Assembly (NCBI GenBank): GCA_032209605.1
Contig: JASFXZ010000039.1
Location: 3,472,001 to 3,536,000, forward strand
DNA length: 64,000 nucleotides
From: Mactromeris polynyma
Taxonomy: Eukaryota > Mollusca > Bivalvia > Venerida > Mactridae
Direction: 5' to 3'
Below are positions 15,301-25,192 of the stretch, one piece after another. Both the position numbers and the translations under genes were made by a program. Every line of letters begins with the position of its first letter. Position 1 is the stretch's first letter. Under the pieces are notes generated by a model. It made no database searches and was not told where the DNA came from. It was given only the letters and a program-made list of their open reading frames with translations.

Positions 15301-17467
15301 CAGGGTATATACAGCAACTGTAGCCAAACCCCAAATGTTAGAGGTACAGTCAACCTCAATAATAAGACCAATATTTGGACTCTTGAAAACTGGTCTTAAT
15401 ATTGAGGTTGAATTGAAGTGTGTTCTTCATTTTAAGGTGGTCTTATTATTGAGGTGGTCTTAAAGGGAGGTTTTACTGATTTTGATTTGTTGTACAAGAA
15501 CATGTCATTATCATGCAAAACTAACATAACACGTACTGCTAGTTTATGTAATACCACCCACACTTAATTGATAGTCAGGGGAGACAACTAGACATTTGAG
15601 TTTCCTCTGGATCAGTTATAATTATCCCCTCGTAGCAGTTGCTGACTCACTATTATAAGATCCAAAAAGCGTAAAAATTTGTTCGTATCTAAAGTAGTCG
15701 GAAAATCGAAATTTCAGTATTTTCTTGTTAATGATATTAATTATTAATGACTAAACTAGGGTTGTGAGATCTATTAAATTTAATGTAAATTAGTTATTAT
15801 CTGCAAAATAGTCCATACTTTTATATATCTTTGATAATAATACGGTCCAATAACGCTACAAAGGGCGGTTATAATGAAGATTACACGTGATTTCAATAAA
15901 TTGTACAAATATTTTCGACAATGTTTAATGGATTTCAAACATTAAATTACAAGTGCATGTATATACATTCACGGTGTTCACCAATACAGAAATATCGTCT
16001 ATCTGTGCATGAAGTGATCATTAGGTGAATGAAAACAGTGTCCAAATGCTGAACAAACCAACGCCGTCAACCTGGCAGTAGTCGGTTCAAAGTCCAGACC
16101 AAGGCATAACAATTTGCCTGAAAACATATTTAGTCACTCTAGATCGTGATCAAATCACTTATTCATTAATCTAATGTCACTAAATACAGAAACAACAAAT
16201 AAATAATAGGATTTAGGTCTTAGTATTTGACAGAATTTCAAGCTGGGCAATACTAAAAATAGCAAACATTGTGAAAGGTGAATAATTGCAATGAACCGTT
16301 CACCAGTCAGTCTCGGATTCATATGAAGTTAATTGCTTGTTGAAGATAAACATAGTAAAGGTGAACCCCAGAAACTGGAACATTGAGGCATACCGAGCAC
16401 ATATAGTGGCTGTAACAATACATAGGAAGAGTACTCCCTCCCAAATCTTATTAACCCGTTTTGAGAGATAGTCCCTATTGTGCTAGGTTTGTACCAAACA
16501 TGACGAAGAAATTGATCTAAGATTATAGTTTGAGACGTGGTTGGTTTAATAACATTATTTTTACATTCAAGCATCATTTACTCATGTAACAACGGAGAGA
16601 GAATCAATTTACCGTATCCGTATAAAATATGAACTTATATACAGCTAAGAGGTGTTAACTGGTATCACTTTAAATATTGTGTACGCAAAATACTATCTTG
16701 AAACAAGAATAAGCTATAAAATGAGTATAAAAAAATCAACGCAAGGTTGAATAACATCACATACTAAACAGTGAATATTTTAGCAATATCCAGAGTCAAA
16801 CAGGTATTTACTAAACTGACTAACATGTAGGGAGATAGTGTTTGAAATATGAAATATTTATTTATCAACAAAGCTATTCAATGTTAGTGTATTTTAAAAC
16901 CTGTTTCCTGTTAAGAATTTTTAGTTTACAGTCCTATCTCGTTCATTCGAATTCATCGGGTCCGAACTCTTATTTCGAACAATACATGGTTTGGATTAGC
17001 TCATTTCAATTCGACTTGTATATGAAGATACATCGGGACCTGATATTTTATTTCTGATGATAACCAAGTTTTCGGATAGAAGGTTGTCGAATAAATGAGG
17101 TCTGACTGTATTTGATCAGATTATCCACATCGGTTTAAGACAGAGATGATAATTCTGCTCACATTGTCGTGTAACTTACCTTACGTTTTCTTGATTCTAG
17201 TTGGGCCATTTTGATGAAATGCAATCTAATTCTCTCTACAAACTCGTCCACATCTTCCAAGCCATCATATGGTACTCCATATACTTCACATAGATCTATA
17301 GCGTCAAACACATCACTTAACTCATTCATATTCGGAATATTCAGTAGACCCTCTAGACTCATGCTTGATTCCGTTCTGCCCACTGGCTTGCTCTCGCCGG
17401 TGGCGCCCGCCGGTGGCTCATCATTTCGCTCAGATCGGTTCAACCGTTTTCGTTGTCGGATTGGCAT
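242..17467 (-). CDS. Dynamin-like GTPase gene, 5' part (multi-exon, partial)
   Basis: Exons were joined by hand at GT-AG sites with matching phases: 17467-17180 or 6613-6434 as first exon, then 4376-4133, 1117-834 and 388-242. The protein has a variable N-terminus, a polar, probably helical segment, then a GTPase core. The G1 P-loop reads GETSAGKSS, with its first Gly codon split by an intron. A Ser/Thr-rich switch I follows (SSTSTITII), and then G3 as LVLVDTPGIG. These are hallmarks of the dynamin superfamily (Dynamin_N), large GTPases that remodel membranes or self-assemble. G4, the stalk and any membrane-binding part lie left of base 1. The window encodes about 321 residues through the first first exon, or 285 through the second. 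The protein is not a classical dynamin, whose G domain is N-terminal, and I cannot name the subfamily. Confidence 0.8.
834..1117 (-). CDS. Dynamin-like gene, P-loop and switch I exon
   Basis: The acceptor TTGATTACAG|GTGAGA and the donor CTACAG|GTAACA enclose 284 bases, phase 1 in and phase 0 out. The translation begins (G)ETSAGKSSVLNLLLEDDILP, a dynamin-type P-loop where Lys-Ser bind the nucleotide phosphates and Mg. It continues through NNSSTSTITIIRY, with candidate switch I threonines, to a charged stretch and KEVQVYLPLPLLQ. Spacing from P-loop to the Thr-rich switch fits dynamin G domains. Confidence 0.85.
1460..3710. repeat. Large imperfect inverted repeat (foldback) within an intron
   Basis: The left arm, about 1460-1705, contains GGAATTTGCCTATAACTATG and a run ending in AATAGATATTATT. 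The same material returns in reverse complement at about 3050-3710, where it is iterated three to four times: GGCAAATTCCAAAAATTCCC recurs near 3085, 3209 and 3363, and a variant near 3546. Nested inside is a second inverted repeat, 1705-1885 against 2030-2175. DNA between 2176 and 3050 is unpaired. The overall form suggests a non-autonomous foldback transposon or nested elements. Confidence 0.7.
1705..2175. repeat. Inner inverted repeat of the foldback
   Basis: The left arm, with TTCAAACTTTGCCCCGACT and AAACTAATGCTTGTTCCCCT, pairs with the right arm carrying AGGGGAACAAGCATTAGTTT and GTCGGGGCAAAGTTTGAA. Homology continues inward through the TTCTGACCTCC/GGAGGCCAGAA part. The left arm carries a 34-base perfect palindrome (1800-1833) missing from the right arm. 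Confidence 0.8.
3881..3946 (-). repeat. tRNA-like sequence, probably a SINE head or tRNA pseudogene
   Basis: On the minus strand it has an A-box-like TAGTGTAGTGGTTAGCAT and a B box GGGTTCGATTCCCGG with a paired T stem. The total is about 66 bases. The anticodon arm is too short and only four of seven acceptor pairs form. It is therefore not a functional tRNA. Confidence 0.5.
4133..4376 (-). CDS. Dynamin-like gene, exon encoding the segment before the P-loop
   Basis: The acceptor ACAATTTCAG|ATAGAG and the donor GTTGCAG|GTTAGA delimit 244 bases, phase 0 in and phase 1 out. The exon encodes 81 residues starting IEKTVHLAGQDDANRR and ending in hydrophobic GECLIIVAG, the beta strand that runs into the P-loop. 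The final Gly codon is completed by the next exon and is the first Gly of GETSAGKS. The rest is polar and helical-looking. The neat hand-over into the P-loop is strong evidence that the exon chain is right. Confidence 0.8.
4377..6433. other. Intron of the dynamin-like gene, no recognised content
   Basis: This AT-rich DNA lies between the proximal first exon and the exon at 4133-4376. I found no coding exon, tandem array or clear transposon. Only a short diverged echo of TTCTTGAAAAATGCCAACAT near 4605-4625 repeats, inverted, a stretch near 4453-4475. Confidence 0.4.
6434..6613 (-). CDS. Dynamin-like gene, proximal first coding exon (variant 2)
   Basis: The exon encodes 60 residues starting MMETNDYELDFIEGLDDIAD, with the core DIDGLETVTEMKERF. 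It ends at a donor GAAGAG|GTAGAA in phase 0, so it splices in frame to the exon ending at 4376. Upstream of the ATG there is no pyrimidine-rich acceptor, and an in-frame TAA lies about 27 bases before it, which favours a transcript start here rather than an internal exon. The core matches the end of the exon at 17180-17467, but the basic N-terminal extension is absent. It could instead be the start of a second, nested transcript unit. Confidence 0.65.
7398..7690. repeat. 48-bp tandem repeat, about five copies
   Basis: The unit, built around GCATTGCATAGCATTGAAAA then TAATATTTTATCACATTTTA, repeats at 7509, 7557, 7605 and 7653, with degenerate copies before. The period is 48 bases, a multiple of three, so long open frames appear on both strands; these are artefacts. 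Confidence 0.9.
7849..8020 (+). repeat. tRNA-derived SINE copy (decayed)
   Basis: It has an A-box-like TGGATAGAGCACTCC and a B box GGGTTCGATCC about 40 bases later. The downstream stretch CAATACTGGTTGGTAAGCCG matches the body of the better preserved SINE at 52267-52477 (GTACTGGTTGGTAGCCAGG). No target-site duplication was seen. Confidence 0.6.
8597..9350 (-). mobile_element. 5'-truncated non-LTR retrotransposon (LINE), C-terminal ORF2 fragment
   Basis: A 205-residue open frame (9350-8733) resembles the C-terminus of LINE ORF2 proteins common in molluscs and cnidarians. Visible are AYLYNML, the region around WYSSINNSGRLNTY, FRIALTKFRTSSHDLE and a Cys/His cluster CNYCNLNMIENEYHFLLICP (CxxC...H...C). 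No reverse transcriptase core is present, so the element is 5'-truncated, as is usual for LINE insertions. On the minus strand the element ends near 8597 in (TATTG)n, a microsatellite tail typical of such LINEs. The frame has no stops, so the insertion is fairly young. It is not a host gene. Confidence 0.78.
10005..10075 (-). repeat. tRNA-Arg(UCU)-like sequence, pseudogene or SINE head
   Basis: On the minus strand are GGTCCAGTGGTAACGCGC (D arm) and GACTTCTAATCC (anticodon loop with TCT). GCAGGTTCGACCCCC is a degraded T arm. The acceptor arms do not pair and the T stem is broken, so it is not a functional tRNA. A second tRNA-like B box (GTGTTCGATCC) lies at about 10377-10387 on the same strand, so 10005-10445 may hold two related SINE remnants. 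Confidence 0.5.
10542..10702. mobile_element. MITE family 1 copy, complete, TA-flanked (161 bp)
   Basis: The terminal inverted repeats start CAGTAAAAC and end GAGGTTTTACTG, and the element is flanked by TA on both sides (10540-10541 and 10703-10704). Subterminal pieces read AATAATAAGACC and GGTCTTATTATTGAGG. TA duplication and CAGT ends fit the Tc1/mariner/pogo superfamily. There is no coding capacity. Other copies are listed below. Confidence 0.85.
11071..12199. repeat. Minisatellite, mixed 46-bp and 41-bp units
   Basis: The unit core is GCTATGATTGGTGGATGGAT followed by GCAGAAGGGGTCGTGATG. A five-base block GAGGT is present (46 bp) or absent (41 bp) between successive copies. The first third uses only the long form; later copies mix both. 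About 25 copies in all. A/G alternation (GCAGAAGGGG or GCAGGAGCGG) in early units hints at a two-unit higher-order repeat. Confidence 0.95.
13573..13805 (+). mobile_element. MITE family 1 copy with internally amplified 17-bp motif
   Basis: The element starts TACAGTAAAATCTCAC and ends near GGGTCCCAATTGTGGTCTTT. Its interior contains about seven near-perfect head-to-tail copies of CCTCAATATTAAGACCA (13670-13780), where other family members have one or two. The right terminus is eroded. Confidence 0.8.
14378..14553 (+). mobile_element. MITE family 1 copy
   Basis: It begins CAGTAAAATCTTACTTTAAG and ends GGTCTTCTTATGGAGGTTTT followed by ACC. Internal CCTCAATATTAAGACC is present. The TA flank is lost on the right. 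Confidence 0.8.
15347..15479 (-). mobile_element. MITE family 1 copy, reverse orientation
   Basis: The ends are CAGTCAACCTCAATAATAAG and GGAGGTTTTACTG. The interior reads GGTCTTAATATTGAGGTTG, the reverse of the copies at 13573 and 14378. The left flank is TA. Confidence 0.82.
16929..17108 (+). mobile_element. MITE family 2 copy (pogo-like ends), TA-flanked, 180 bp
   Basis: The left end is CAGTCCTATCTCGTTCATTC and the right end, read inward, CAGTCAGACCTCATTTATTC. TA lies on both sides (16927-16928, 17109-17110). CAGTC...ACCTCG-type ends followed by TCGAA resemble pogo/Tigger non-autonomous elements. A second copy in the opposite orientation lies at 24662-24832. Confidence 0.82.
17180..17467 (-). 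CDS. Dynamin-like gene, distal first coding exon (variant 1)
   Basis: The exon encodes 96 residues from an ATG at 17467 to a donor at 17180/17179 (CGTAAG|GTAAGT), phase 0. The N-terminal third is basic and disordered-looking, beginning MPIRQRKRLNRSER and then rich in Gly, Pro, Glu and Ser. The last 50 residues are acidic and amphipathic, with the motif DGLEDVDEFVERIRL, and end in a basic ESRKRK. It resembles the exon at 6434-6613 (the DGLE-x-V-x-E-x2-ER core is shared), so it is probably an alternative first exon. The plus-strand ORF over the same bases is a shadow. Confidence 0.68.
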
Positions 17468-19743
17468 TTTATTCTGCCACTGTTACCACGAATGAAACAA
17501 GAATATTGGCTGGTGTCATCAGTTCGTGTCTCTAAACTACAACACACAGTCCACTACGTTTTTTTTTCAAATATGATAACACTGAGATAGTTTACGTGTT
17601 AAGTTATGTACTTCCTAATAATTCCTTTTAATTATCAAAATATGATGCATGAACTCATCACTGGTATCGAGACTATGGCTATATTCTGATACAACATGTC
17701 CCTCTGTATACCGCGTGTCACTTTCTTTTTCGAGAATGTGATATATCTACTGACTAAATCTGAGAAATGTTTAATAAACCTGACTCCCCAAGCGAAGTCT
17801 TGACGGGTATATTTCTCATTTGCAAGGACAACAACTTGGTTGAATGAACAAAACACGGGTAACATTTATGTAGAATAAATGGACCGCAAACAAATCGTCC
17901 TACGCTTGATGTCACAAATGATAATTTAGTTTTACTATTGTACGTAGTCTACATTACGCCAATACACCACTTTCTGTTTGTACTTATTATTAAGATCATT
18001 ATAAGGGATGGGCTGTTTAAACATTAACACCGGACTTGAGAACTGACATCAAGACAGTGGTCAGACTTGAAATGTTAGCTGTACGATTGGTACATGGATC
18101 CGTACATTTACATTCATTATCATTACATTGAACTTGTTAGTGCTGTTTACGTCAGGACACTGTACCAACAACTCACAATACGGTCGTGCTGACGTGACCA
18201 TAATCAGTTAACCAATTCGTGTCGTATTTATGAACAAGTTATGAATGTATATTTGTAGACGTAAATGTGCTATGACAAAATAACTGACGAACGTGAATGA
18301 TACTTGTATTGATAATGTCAGCATAGGTTTGGCCCCGTGTTCACTAATCATACGTTTTCAGGATCAAGATCAAATACAGTTTCTTTCAAACTATGGAAAA
18401 ATGTGGTATGCAAAAACTAAATCGTTTTTCATAATGATAAATATGAACATATGGAAATCTTGAGACCGATTCTGGAAAATTTATACTCATTTGTATTACA
18501 TGTATATCAATTTCAATCATAAGGATAATTATTTGATTAACGTATGAACAAAACAATTAAAGTGTTAAATGTTTTCGCAAAGCAGGTGCGTAGGAAGGTA
18601 TTGAGCATTGGGCCCCGCGGATGGGGTGTGTGCGGGAGGTTGAGATTTTTTCAGGAAATCACCTTTCACAGGCGCAAAATCCATCACTTTTAAAATTATA
18701 TTTTCCGAAAATTTGTTTATAATGATATTTTCTGAAAATTTGTTTATAATGATATTTTCTGAAAATTTGTTTAAAAAGTAATTACATTTTTTCATACATA
18801 TATGTGTAATTTTGTAAAAAGACACGGGACTGTAAGGGATATATTTTGGAACATCCATTTCAAAGTTACTTTCATAATGGAGATTCAGAATATGTGTTTA
18901 ATTTGTATCTGTGTGCACTGTTAAAATAGTGAGTAAATGAGATTATCGCCATTTAATTGATCGTCAAGTAAATGTAATTATCACCATTTTAAGATTCAAA
19001 ACATTGCCAAAATAAATATACTTGTCACGTGGTCTACTCTCCATAAACTTAAACAGCTGTTATCGAGCTCAAATACTGTAATTTTAAGAACACTAGCATC
19101 TTTTATTTTTCATGCCAATTTTTCGAGAGCATAATTTACTCAGCAACCAATTTATTATGTTCATTAGCCTTATGTTACAACATCACTGTATACACGATTT
19201 TCCAATATACAATTTATGTCAACTATAGTCTTTATCTGTCAATGATTCATACTATATTTATACACACTTTTCTCGTATATAATGTTTGTTTATGTAATTT
19301 TGTTCACCTTTCCCTATGTTGTTATGACAATGAACTTTGTGAGTTTTTGTCAATAAAACTTTGAACTTGGTTAGTTTGCTACCTTCATGCCTTCATTAAT
19401 CCGCCGTCTGTTTTCACACCCTAGATGGCAGTCAGAGTACTAGCAACGGCCCCTGCGTATTAAATGTCTTGGCTGAATGCCAATAAAATGTGTGACTGGT
19501 TTTGATTAGTTTAAGATACAGGTGAGAATTAAGGGTAATAAAATGTCCGCGGCCCCATTGCCGATGCGAGCCAGAATATTGGGACCGCGACTCCTGCGGC
19601 TCCGGCTCCTACGCGCATGCAAAGTTATCTGATTGAAGTGATAAAGCCGGATGCAGCGAATATACAAGCTGTTAATTAACAATTAGTGGGAAGAATTTGG
19701 GGGAAATGTGACATTTTATAGAATAGCCTTGAAATAAAATATT
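17468..19743. other. Region upstream of the dynamin-like gene, mostly unrecognised
   Basis: It should include the 5' UTR and promoter of the distal first exon, but no element can be pinned down. A 27-bp motif containing ATGATATTTTCTGAAAATTT repeats about three times at 18696-18775. At about 19240-19372 the sequence ends GTCAATAAAACTTTGAACTT, which looks like a LINE 3' end on the plus strand. Confidence 0.4.
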
Positions 19744-20553
19744 GGCCCCTTTATGATATTGCACATGCGGACATTAGCCCCTTCATGATATTGCACATGC
19801 GGACATTTGCCCCTTTATGATATTGCACTTGCGGACATTTGCCCCTTTATTATATTGCACATGTGGACATTTGCCCCTTCATGATATTGCACATGCGGAC
19901 ATTAGCCCATTCATGATATTGCACATGTGGACATTTGCCCCTTCATGATATTGCACATGCGGACATTAGCCCATTCATGATATTGCACATGCGGACATTA
20001 GCCCATTCATGATATTGCACATGTGGACATTTGCCCCTTCATGATATTGCACATGCGGACATTAGCCCATTCATGATATTGCACATGCGGACATTTGCCC
20101 CTTCATGATATTGCACATGCGGACATTTGCCCCTTCATGATATTGCACATGTGGACATTTGCCCCTTCATGATATTGCACATGCGGACATTTGCCCCTTC
20201 ATGATATTGCACATGCGGACATTTGCCCCTTTATGATATTGCACATGTGGACATTAGCCCCTTCATGATATTGCACATGCGGACATTTGCCCCTTTATGA
20301 TATTGCACTTGCGGACATTTGCCCCTTTATTATATTGCACATGTGGACATTTGCCCCTTCATGATATTGCACATGCGGACATTAGCCCCTTCATGATATT
20401 GCACATGCGGACATTTGCCCCTTTATGATATTGCACATGCGGACATTTGCCCCTTTATTATATTGCACATGTGGACATTTGCCCCTTCATGATATTGCAC
20501 ATGCGGACATTAGCCCCTTCATGATATTGCACATGCGGACATTAGCCCCTTCA
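19744..20553. repeat. 32-bp minisatellite array, forward orientation (about 25 units)
   Basis: The unit is GCCCCTTTATGATATTGCAC followed by ATGCGGACATTT/A. Variants are TTTATG/TTCATG/TTTATT, GCGG/GTGG and TTTGCC/TTAGCC. Three-unit blocks of variants recur, so the array has been reshuffled by unequal exchange. The same unit forms an opposite-oriented array at 22021-22777. Confidence 0.95.
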
Positions 20554-22020
20554 ATATAGATCACAAGACATTAAAGTGGAGTGACTTTTGCCTGAAAAGA
20601 TGCTTATTTCAAGGGGTAGGTGACCGCAAGAGTAAAACCAATAATGTTATATACCAAAATGTTCGTCAGGGTCTGTAGTTTATCAGACCACCTGACCGGC
20701 ATAATTTTTCTTGGTGCGGGCGGGCCCCAAATCAAAGACGGTGTCAAAGATGGCCACCGTTTTTGAATAAAATTGTATAATATGAAAAAGGCCCTGTAAG
20801 TATATTCTAAAAAGCAATATGGTTATGTTACTTAGATAACTAAATTTCACTATAAAAATGCAAATCAGGTGCATATTCAGATTGATCCAAAACGTTGAAG
20901 GTCATGGTCAAACTCAAGGTCAAATGCCAGATTTGTAAAAAATAACCATTTCACCATATTTTGTTCTTAATAATTTTAAAGCTGTTTGATATGTCCATGC
21001 TTGATGTATATCAAAATAATCTAGAATATATAGGCTTTCAAAGTGTACTGTGAAAATGATTGAATTTGTAACCATGGAGATATCCAAGATGGCGGCCAAT
21101 ATGGCTGACAAATATAGAAAATTCACAGAATAAAAGAGTAAAATTAAAAACTACCCTACTGTATATTTCAGCAAGCAGTTATAGTTTCTAAATGGAATTA
21201 ATCAACATTCACTATGAAAGTGCAAACCAAACATATGTTCAGACATCGCGGATTTGTATAATAATTTTTATTTACCTCAAGATATTTGGTTTTCATCCAT
21301 GTAATATATCCACCATTATTGAAAGTTTAACAACAATACAAAAATAGTTTTTATCTTCTCGGTTTGCTAAGGATTTGTGTAGCAAGACCTCATTTTGTTT
21401 TCTTTTAAGAAGTTTTTTACGCTATGGATCGGGTCTGTGAGACAAATTTTATGAGAATAACTATACTCATTGTGGCGTCATTTACGATCCCTTCCCATGC
21501 CTGGATACACCAGGAACGAAGGGGGCTCTCATTAGGTCTCAATGTTACTATTCTTCTAGCACATTTAATACACATCAATTCACTGCACAGTGCCAATGAG
21601 ACCCATCGTACAGTTATCATTTTCCTGGCATCTTACCAGTACTTTCCTATTATTTATTAAACACTATCGTATAACGTTAATATCTTAACGTATCATGTGA
21701 TATTTTGATGTTTTATTGTCCTGTCTAGTCTTCTATAACTCTTATTAAGAGTGGCTATATACTAATAGTTTGGTTCTGTGTTTAGGTTCTTGTAAAATGT
21801 ATGTACATGTTTATAAATGAGACGAGAATAAAGATTAAAATAAAGAAATGATGCATGTATAGGTCATTATCAGTTAACACTAATTATCACTAGATCGAAA
21901 CTTCTTTGATGTTACACAGTTATGAAGTACTTGTTAAAGTATTTGTTTAAAGGCATATATTGCAGTAAACTTATTATTGAAATTGAAATGATAATAATAA
22001 AACTTCCCTATTTCCTATGT
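20554..22020. other. 1.47-kb spacer between two inverted minisatellite arrays
   Basis: I see no gene. The left half has the style of old molluscan dispersed repeats (AAGGTCATGGTCAAACTCAA, CCAAGATGGCGGCCAATATG). A 78-residue plus-strand frame (21424-21660) and its antisense frame have no recognisable motifs. The right part holds ACGAGAATAAAGATTAAAAT, which could be a retroelement tail. Confidence 0.4.
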
Positions 22021-22777
22021 TGAAGGGGCTAATGTCCGCACATGTGCAATATCATGAAGGGGCTAATGTCCACATGTGCAATATCATGAAGGGGCTAATG
22101 TCCGCATGTGCAATATCATGAAGGGGCTAATGTCCGCATGTGCAATATCATGAAGGGGCTAATGTCCGCATGTGTAATATCATGAAGGGGCTAATGTCCG
22201 CATGTGCAATATCATGAAGGGGCTCATGTCCGCATGTGCAATATCATGAAGGGGCTAATGTCCGCATGTGCAATATCATGAAGGGGCTCATGTCCGCATG
22301 TGCAATATCATGAAGGGGCTAATGTCCGCATGTGCAATATCATGAAGGGGCTAATGTCCGTATGTGCAATATCATGAAGGGGCTAATGTCAGCATGTGCA
22401 ATATCATGAAGGGGCTAATGTCCGCATGTGCAATATCATGAAGGGGCTCATGTCCGCATGTGCAATATCATGAAGGGGCTAATGTCCGCATGTGCAATAT
22501 CATGAAGGGGCTAATGTCCGCATGTGCAATATAATAAAGGGGCAATATCATGAAGGGGCTAATGTCCGCATGTGCAATATCATGAAGGGGCTAATGTCCG
22601 CATGTGCAATATCATGAAGGGGCTAATGTCCGCATGTGCAAAGTTATAAGGGGACAAATGTCCGCATGTGCAATATAATAAAGGGGCAAATGTCCGCATG
22701 TGCAATATCATGAAGGGGCTAATGTCTGCATATGCAAATTTGAGCTTAGGGGCTAATGTCCTAGGGGCTAATGTCCG
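22021..22777. repeat. 32-bp minisatellite array, reverse orientation (about 23 units)
   Basis: The unit AAGGGGCTAATGTCCGCATG then TGCAATATCATG is the reverse complement of the 19744-20553 unit. Local irregularities occur near 22540 and 22640-22780 (a deletion, a replaced piece AAAGTTATAAGGGGAC, terminal short units). Confidence 0.95.
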
Positions 22778-23117
22778 TCTACCATCATGAATGTATACTA
22801 CATTTTGATAAATCAGTACAGCCCAGGGCAATTTAATTATGCTGGCTAAACCCAGCGGGGTGGCTAATTAAGTCGCGAACGATAATGATCATGAGACGTT
22901 AAAGTGGCGTACATGTATATATAATCTGTTCTGTTCTGTTTTATATAATCGGTTATAGCATGGAGCCAATGTCGATCAGATCTGGGGAATCTTGCGATGA
23001 GCCAGAAAGTTGGACATGTTTACCTTGAAGAGTTCGTGCTTGTTTATGAGAACACTATACAATTCTTAACTGCTTCAAGAAATTGGCAAATACTCAAATT
23101 AAATCAATTGGATCTAA

Positions 23118-23371
23118 GCCCCGATCTGGCAAAGCATCTCACATTGAAATCTCAGCTCAAAACTGAGATTTTGCTCAAACCAGAGCCTGAGTTTGAGACA
23201 AATCTCATTTGCATCTCTTAAAAATATTATGACTGAGAAAAAAACTCATCTCATTGTCGTGTCGTAATACCAATTTTGAGTCCATTCTCAGACAACAAAA
23301 CTCTCTCCGACTTGAGACAATATTTGAGCTAAGATTTAGCTCCGATTGAGATGCTTCTGTAGATCGGGGCC
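23118..23371. mobile_element. MITE family 3 copy (GCCCCGATCT ends)
   Basis: The ends GCCCCGATCTGGCAAAGCAT and, inverted, the sequence GAGATGCTTCTGTAGATCGG then GGCC form terminal inverted repeats of about 28 bases. The interior is rich in TGAGAC/CTCA and has a close match at 49935-50180. No coding capacity. Confidence 0.78.
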
Positions 23372-24661
23372 AGGTTAGCTTATCCTTTGTGAACACGTGA
23401 CCTGTAGTTTATGTACATGGTATAAGACTGCACTAATGTTATTGTAAACGGTCTGATCAACACATCATTAATTGCAATCATTTGGCAATAGTTAAGGATT
23501 AGTTATTGCTACAAACTTATTCCATATTCCAACTTGTAAATGTTAGTTGGTAACACATTGCCAATCTACTAATAAGTAAGACGTGACGAATTTATAATAT
23601 TTACTTAACAACTTGATCAAAATAAAAGTGAACCAGTTCAACATTTCTTGCATTTCTTTGAAATGTCATCACGTCCCTTAAGCAACACTCGTCAATCGCT
23701 CCAGTTGTCTGGAGTTTCCTTATAGCAGTTAAGTTTTCAGTTTACGTTTTCCTTTGGTGATTGATGCTTTGGAGCAGGATAAGTGGTTTGATAATACAGT
23801 ACATTGTAACTAGTCCAGTGTAACACTGTGGATGATGGAGATATCGGCTGTTGTCGAGAGGTTGTTGCTCTAGGGAAGTTAAATTTGATGACAAGAAAAC
23901 TGATGTAACAGTTCAAGAGTTTGTTGCTCAAGAGAGGGCCGCTCTGGAGTAGTAGCACTGCACAAGTATTATCAGAAACAGTAGTTTTGCAAAATAAAAT
24001 TAATTCACCTTTCCGCAATAGAGACAGGAACCGCTTCAAGTAATGGATTGACCCTTGAGTGATTAAGTAGCCAATTTAGTACAAGGATGGCTTAGAATAT
24101 AGGCTAGCAGCCAGCAACCATGGGGGGGGGCTATGCTCCTCCTATCTGGTAGAAAACTTCCATTCATCGTTGGAGAACCACAAATCGTTTTTGCCCAAAC
24201 TCCCCAAAAGGTGCACATATTTTTAATCAATCTTCAAATTAACCCTTCAATCCATAGCTGAAATTTGAGAAAATCAAAAACCCGTAAGTCAGTCAGGAAT
24301 CCAGTATCTAAGGAACCAGGACTGTTTCCAAGGTTAACAAAACAACATAAAACATACTTAGTAGATATAGTTTTATTAGCAACAATGTAGTTTTATCAGA
24401 GATGATAATTTCAACATTAATAACCAGTTAGCGTAAGATGATTCTGGACGGATACAATAAAATCTATGAAATATAATATACAGCATGAGAGAATGAAATA
24501 TATACATTGCCAAATATGGTATAAACATGGGAAGTATGAACAATATGATGTGTGTCATCACTAATCTTACACACTGGCCAACTTCTCTGACCAATGAAAT
24601 CAAAACATGTACAGATATATGTATTCAATGAAACACAGTTCGAAGAGAAGGAATAAAAATA
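23372..24661. other. Intergenic DNA, nothing recognised
   Basis: A 100-residue minus-strand frame at 23737-24039 has no recognisable domain or splice context. A run of eight G sits near 24122. No other structure was seen. Confidence 0.4.
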
Positions 24662-24832
24662 CAGTCGGACCACGTTTATTCAACAACCTTCTATCCAAAT
24701 ACTCATGCAAAATAAATATCAGGTCCCCATGTACGTACTTATGCATGTCGAATTGAAATGGTTATTCAAAACCATGTATTAATCGAAAAAACATTTCAGA
24801 CTCGACGAATTCGAATGAACGAAGTCCGACTG
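24662..24832 (-). mobile_element. MITE family 2 copy, TA-flanked, 171 bp
   Basis: The left end CAGTCGGACCACGTTTATTC matches the inward-read right end of the 16929-17108 copy. The right end is GAACGAAGTCCGACTG. TA flanks at 24660-24661 and 24833-24834. Confidence 0.82.
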
Positions 24833-25192
24833 TAGGTGAAATATATGCCATGTATATAAAGTGGGTATAGCGGTATTTTAGCAGTCAGCATTTTCATAGA
24901 TATTTATAAAACAATGTATCCTGTAACCAACATAAAACAAAATAAAAGATAGGATAGCCCTTGCCGAGGCTAAAAACTATTCAACATGTTCGATCATAAA
25001 ACAACTTTTTCGCAACACAAAAAGTTGGAAGTACATCTTGAGATCGTCACAAATACAATAGGGACATATTGACAATTTCAGCAGAGTTCTGCAGTATTTG
25101 TACATGGAATTATCGTAATGTCGTAACTTTTCATACACAAGAGCTATCTATATGTAGTATAAACTTATTGTTTGAATTTACACAAGCAACAG

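Larger units (their letters stand above)
6614..17179. other. Intron or upstream region between the two first exons of the dynamin-like gene
   Basis: About 10.6 kb separates the two first exons. It is filled by mobile and tandem DNA listed separately: a 48-bp array, SINE heads, a LINE 3' fragment, a 46/41-bp minisatellite and four copies of the CAGTAAAACCTC MITE. The stretches 8040-8590, 9780-10000, 12200-13570, 13815-14375, 14560-15345 and 15480-16925 hold no gene or repeat that I recognise. Promoters for either first exon must lie in or beside this block but cannot be identified by eye. Confidence 0.5.

Noticed and set aside
21417..21660. Paired sense and antisense small frames (78 and 67 residues)
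   Set aside because: No domain, signal or conservation clue; they lie in the spacer between inverted satellite arrays.
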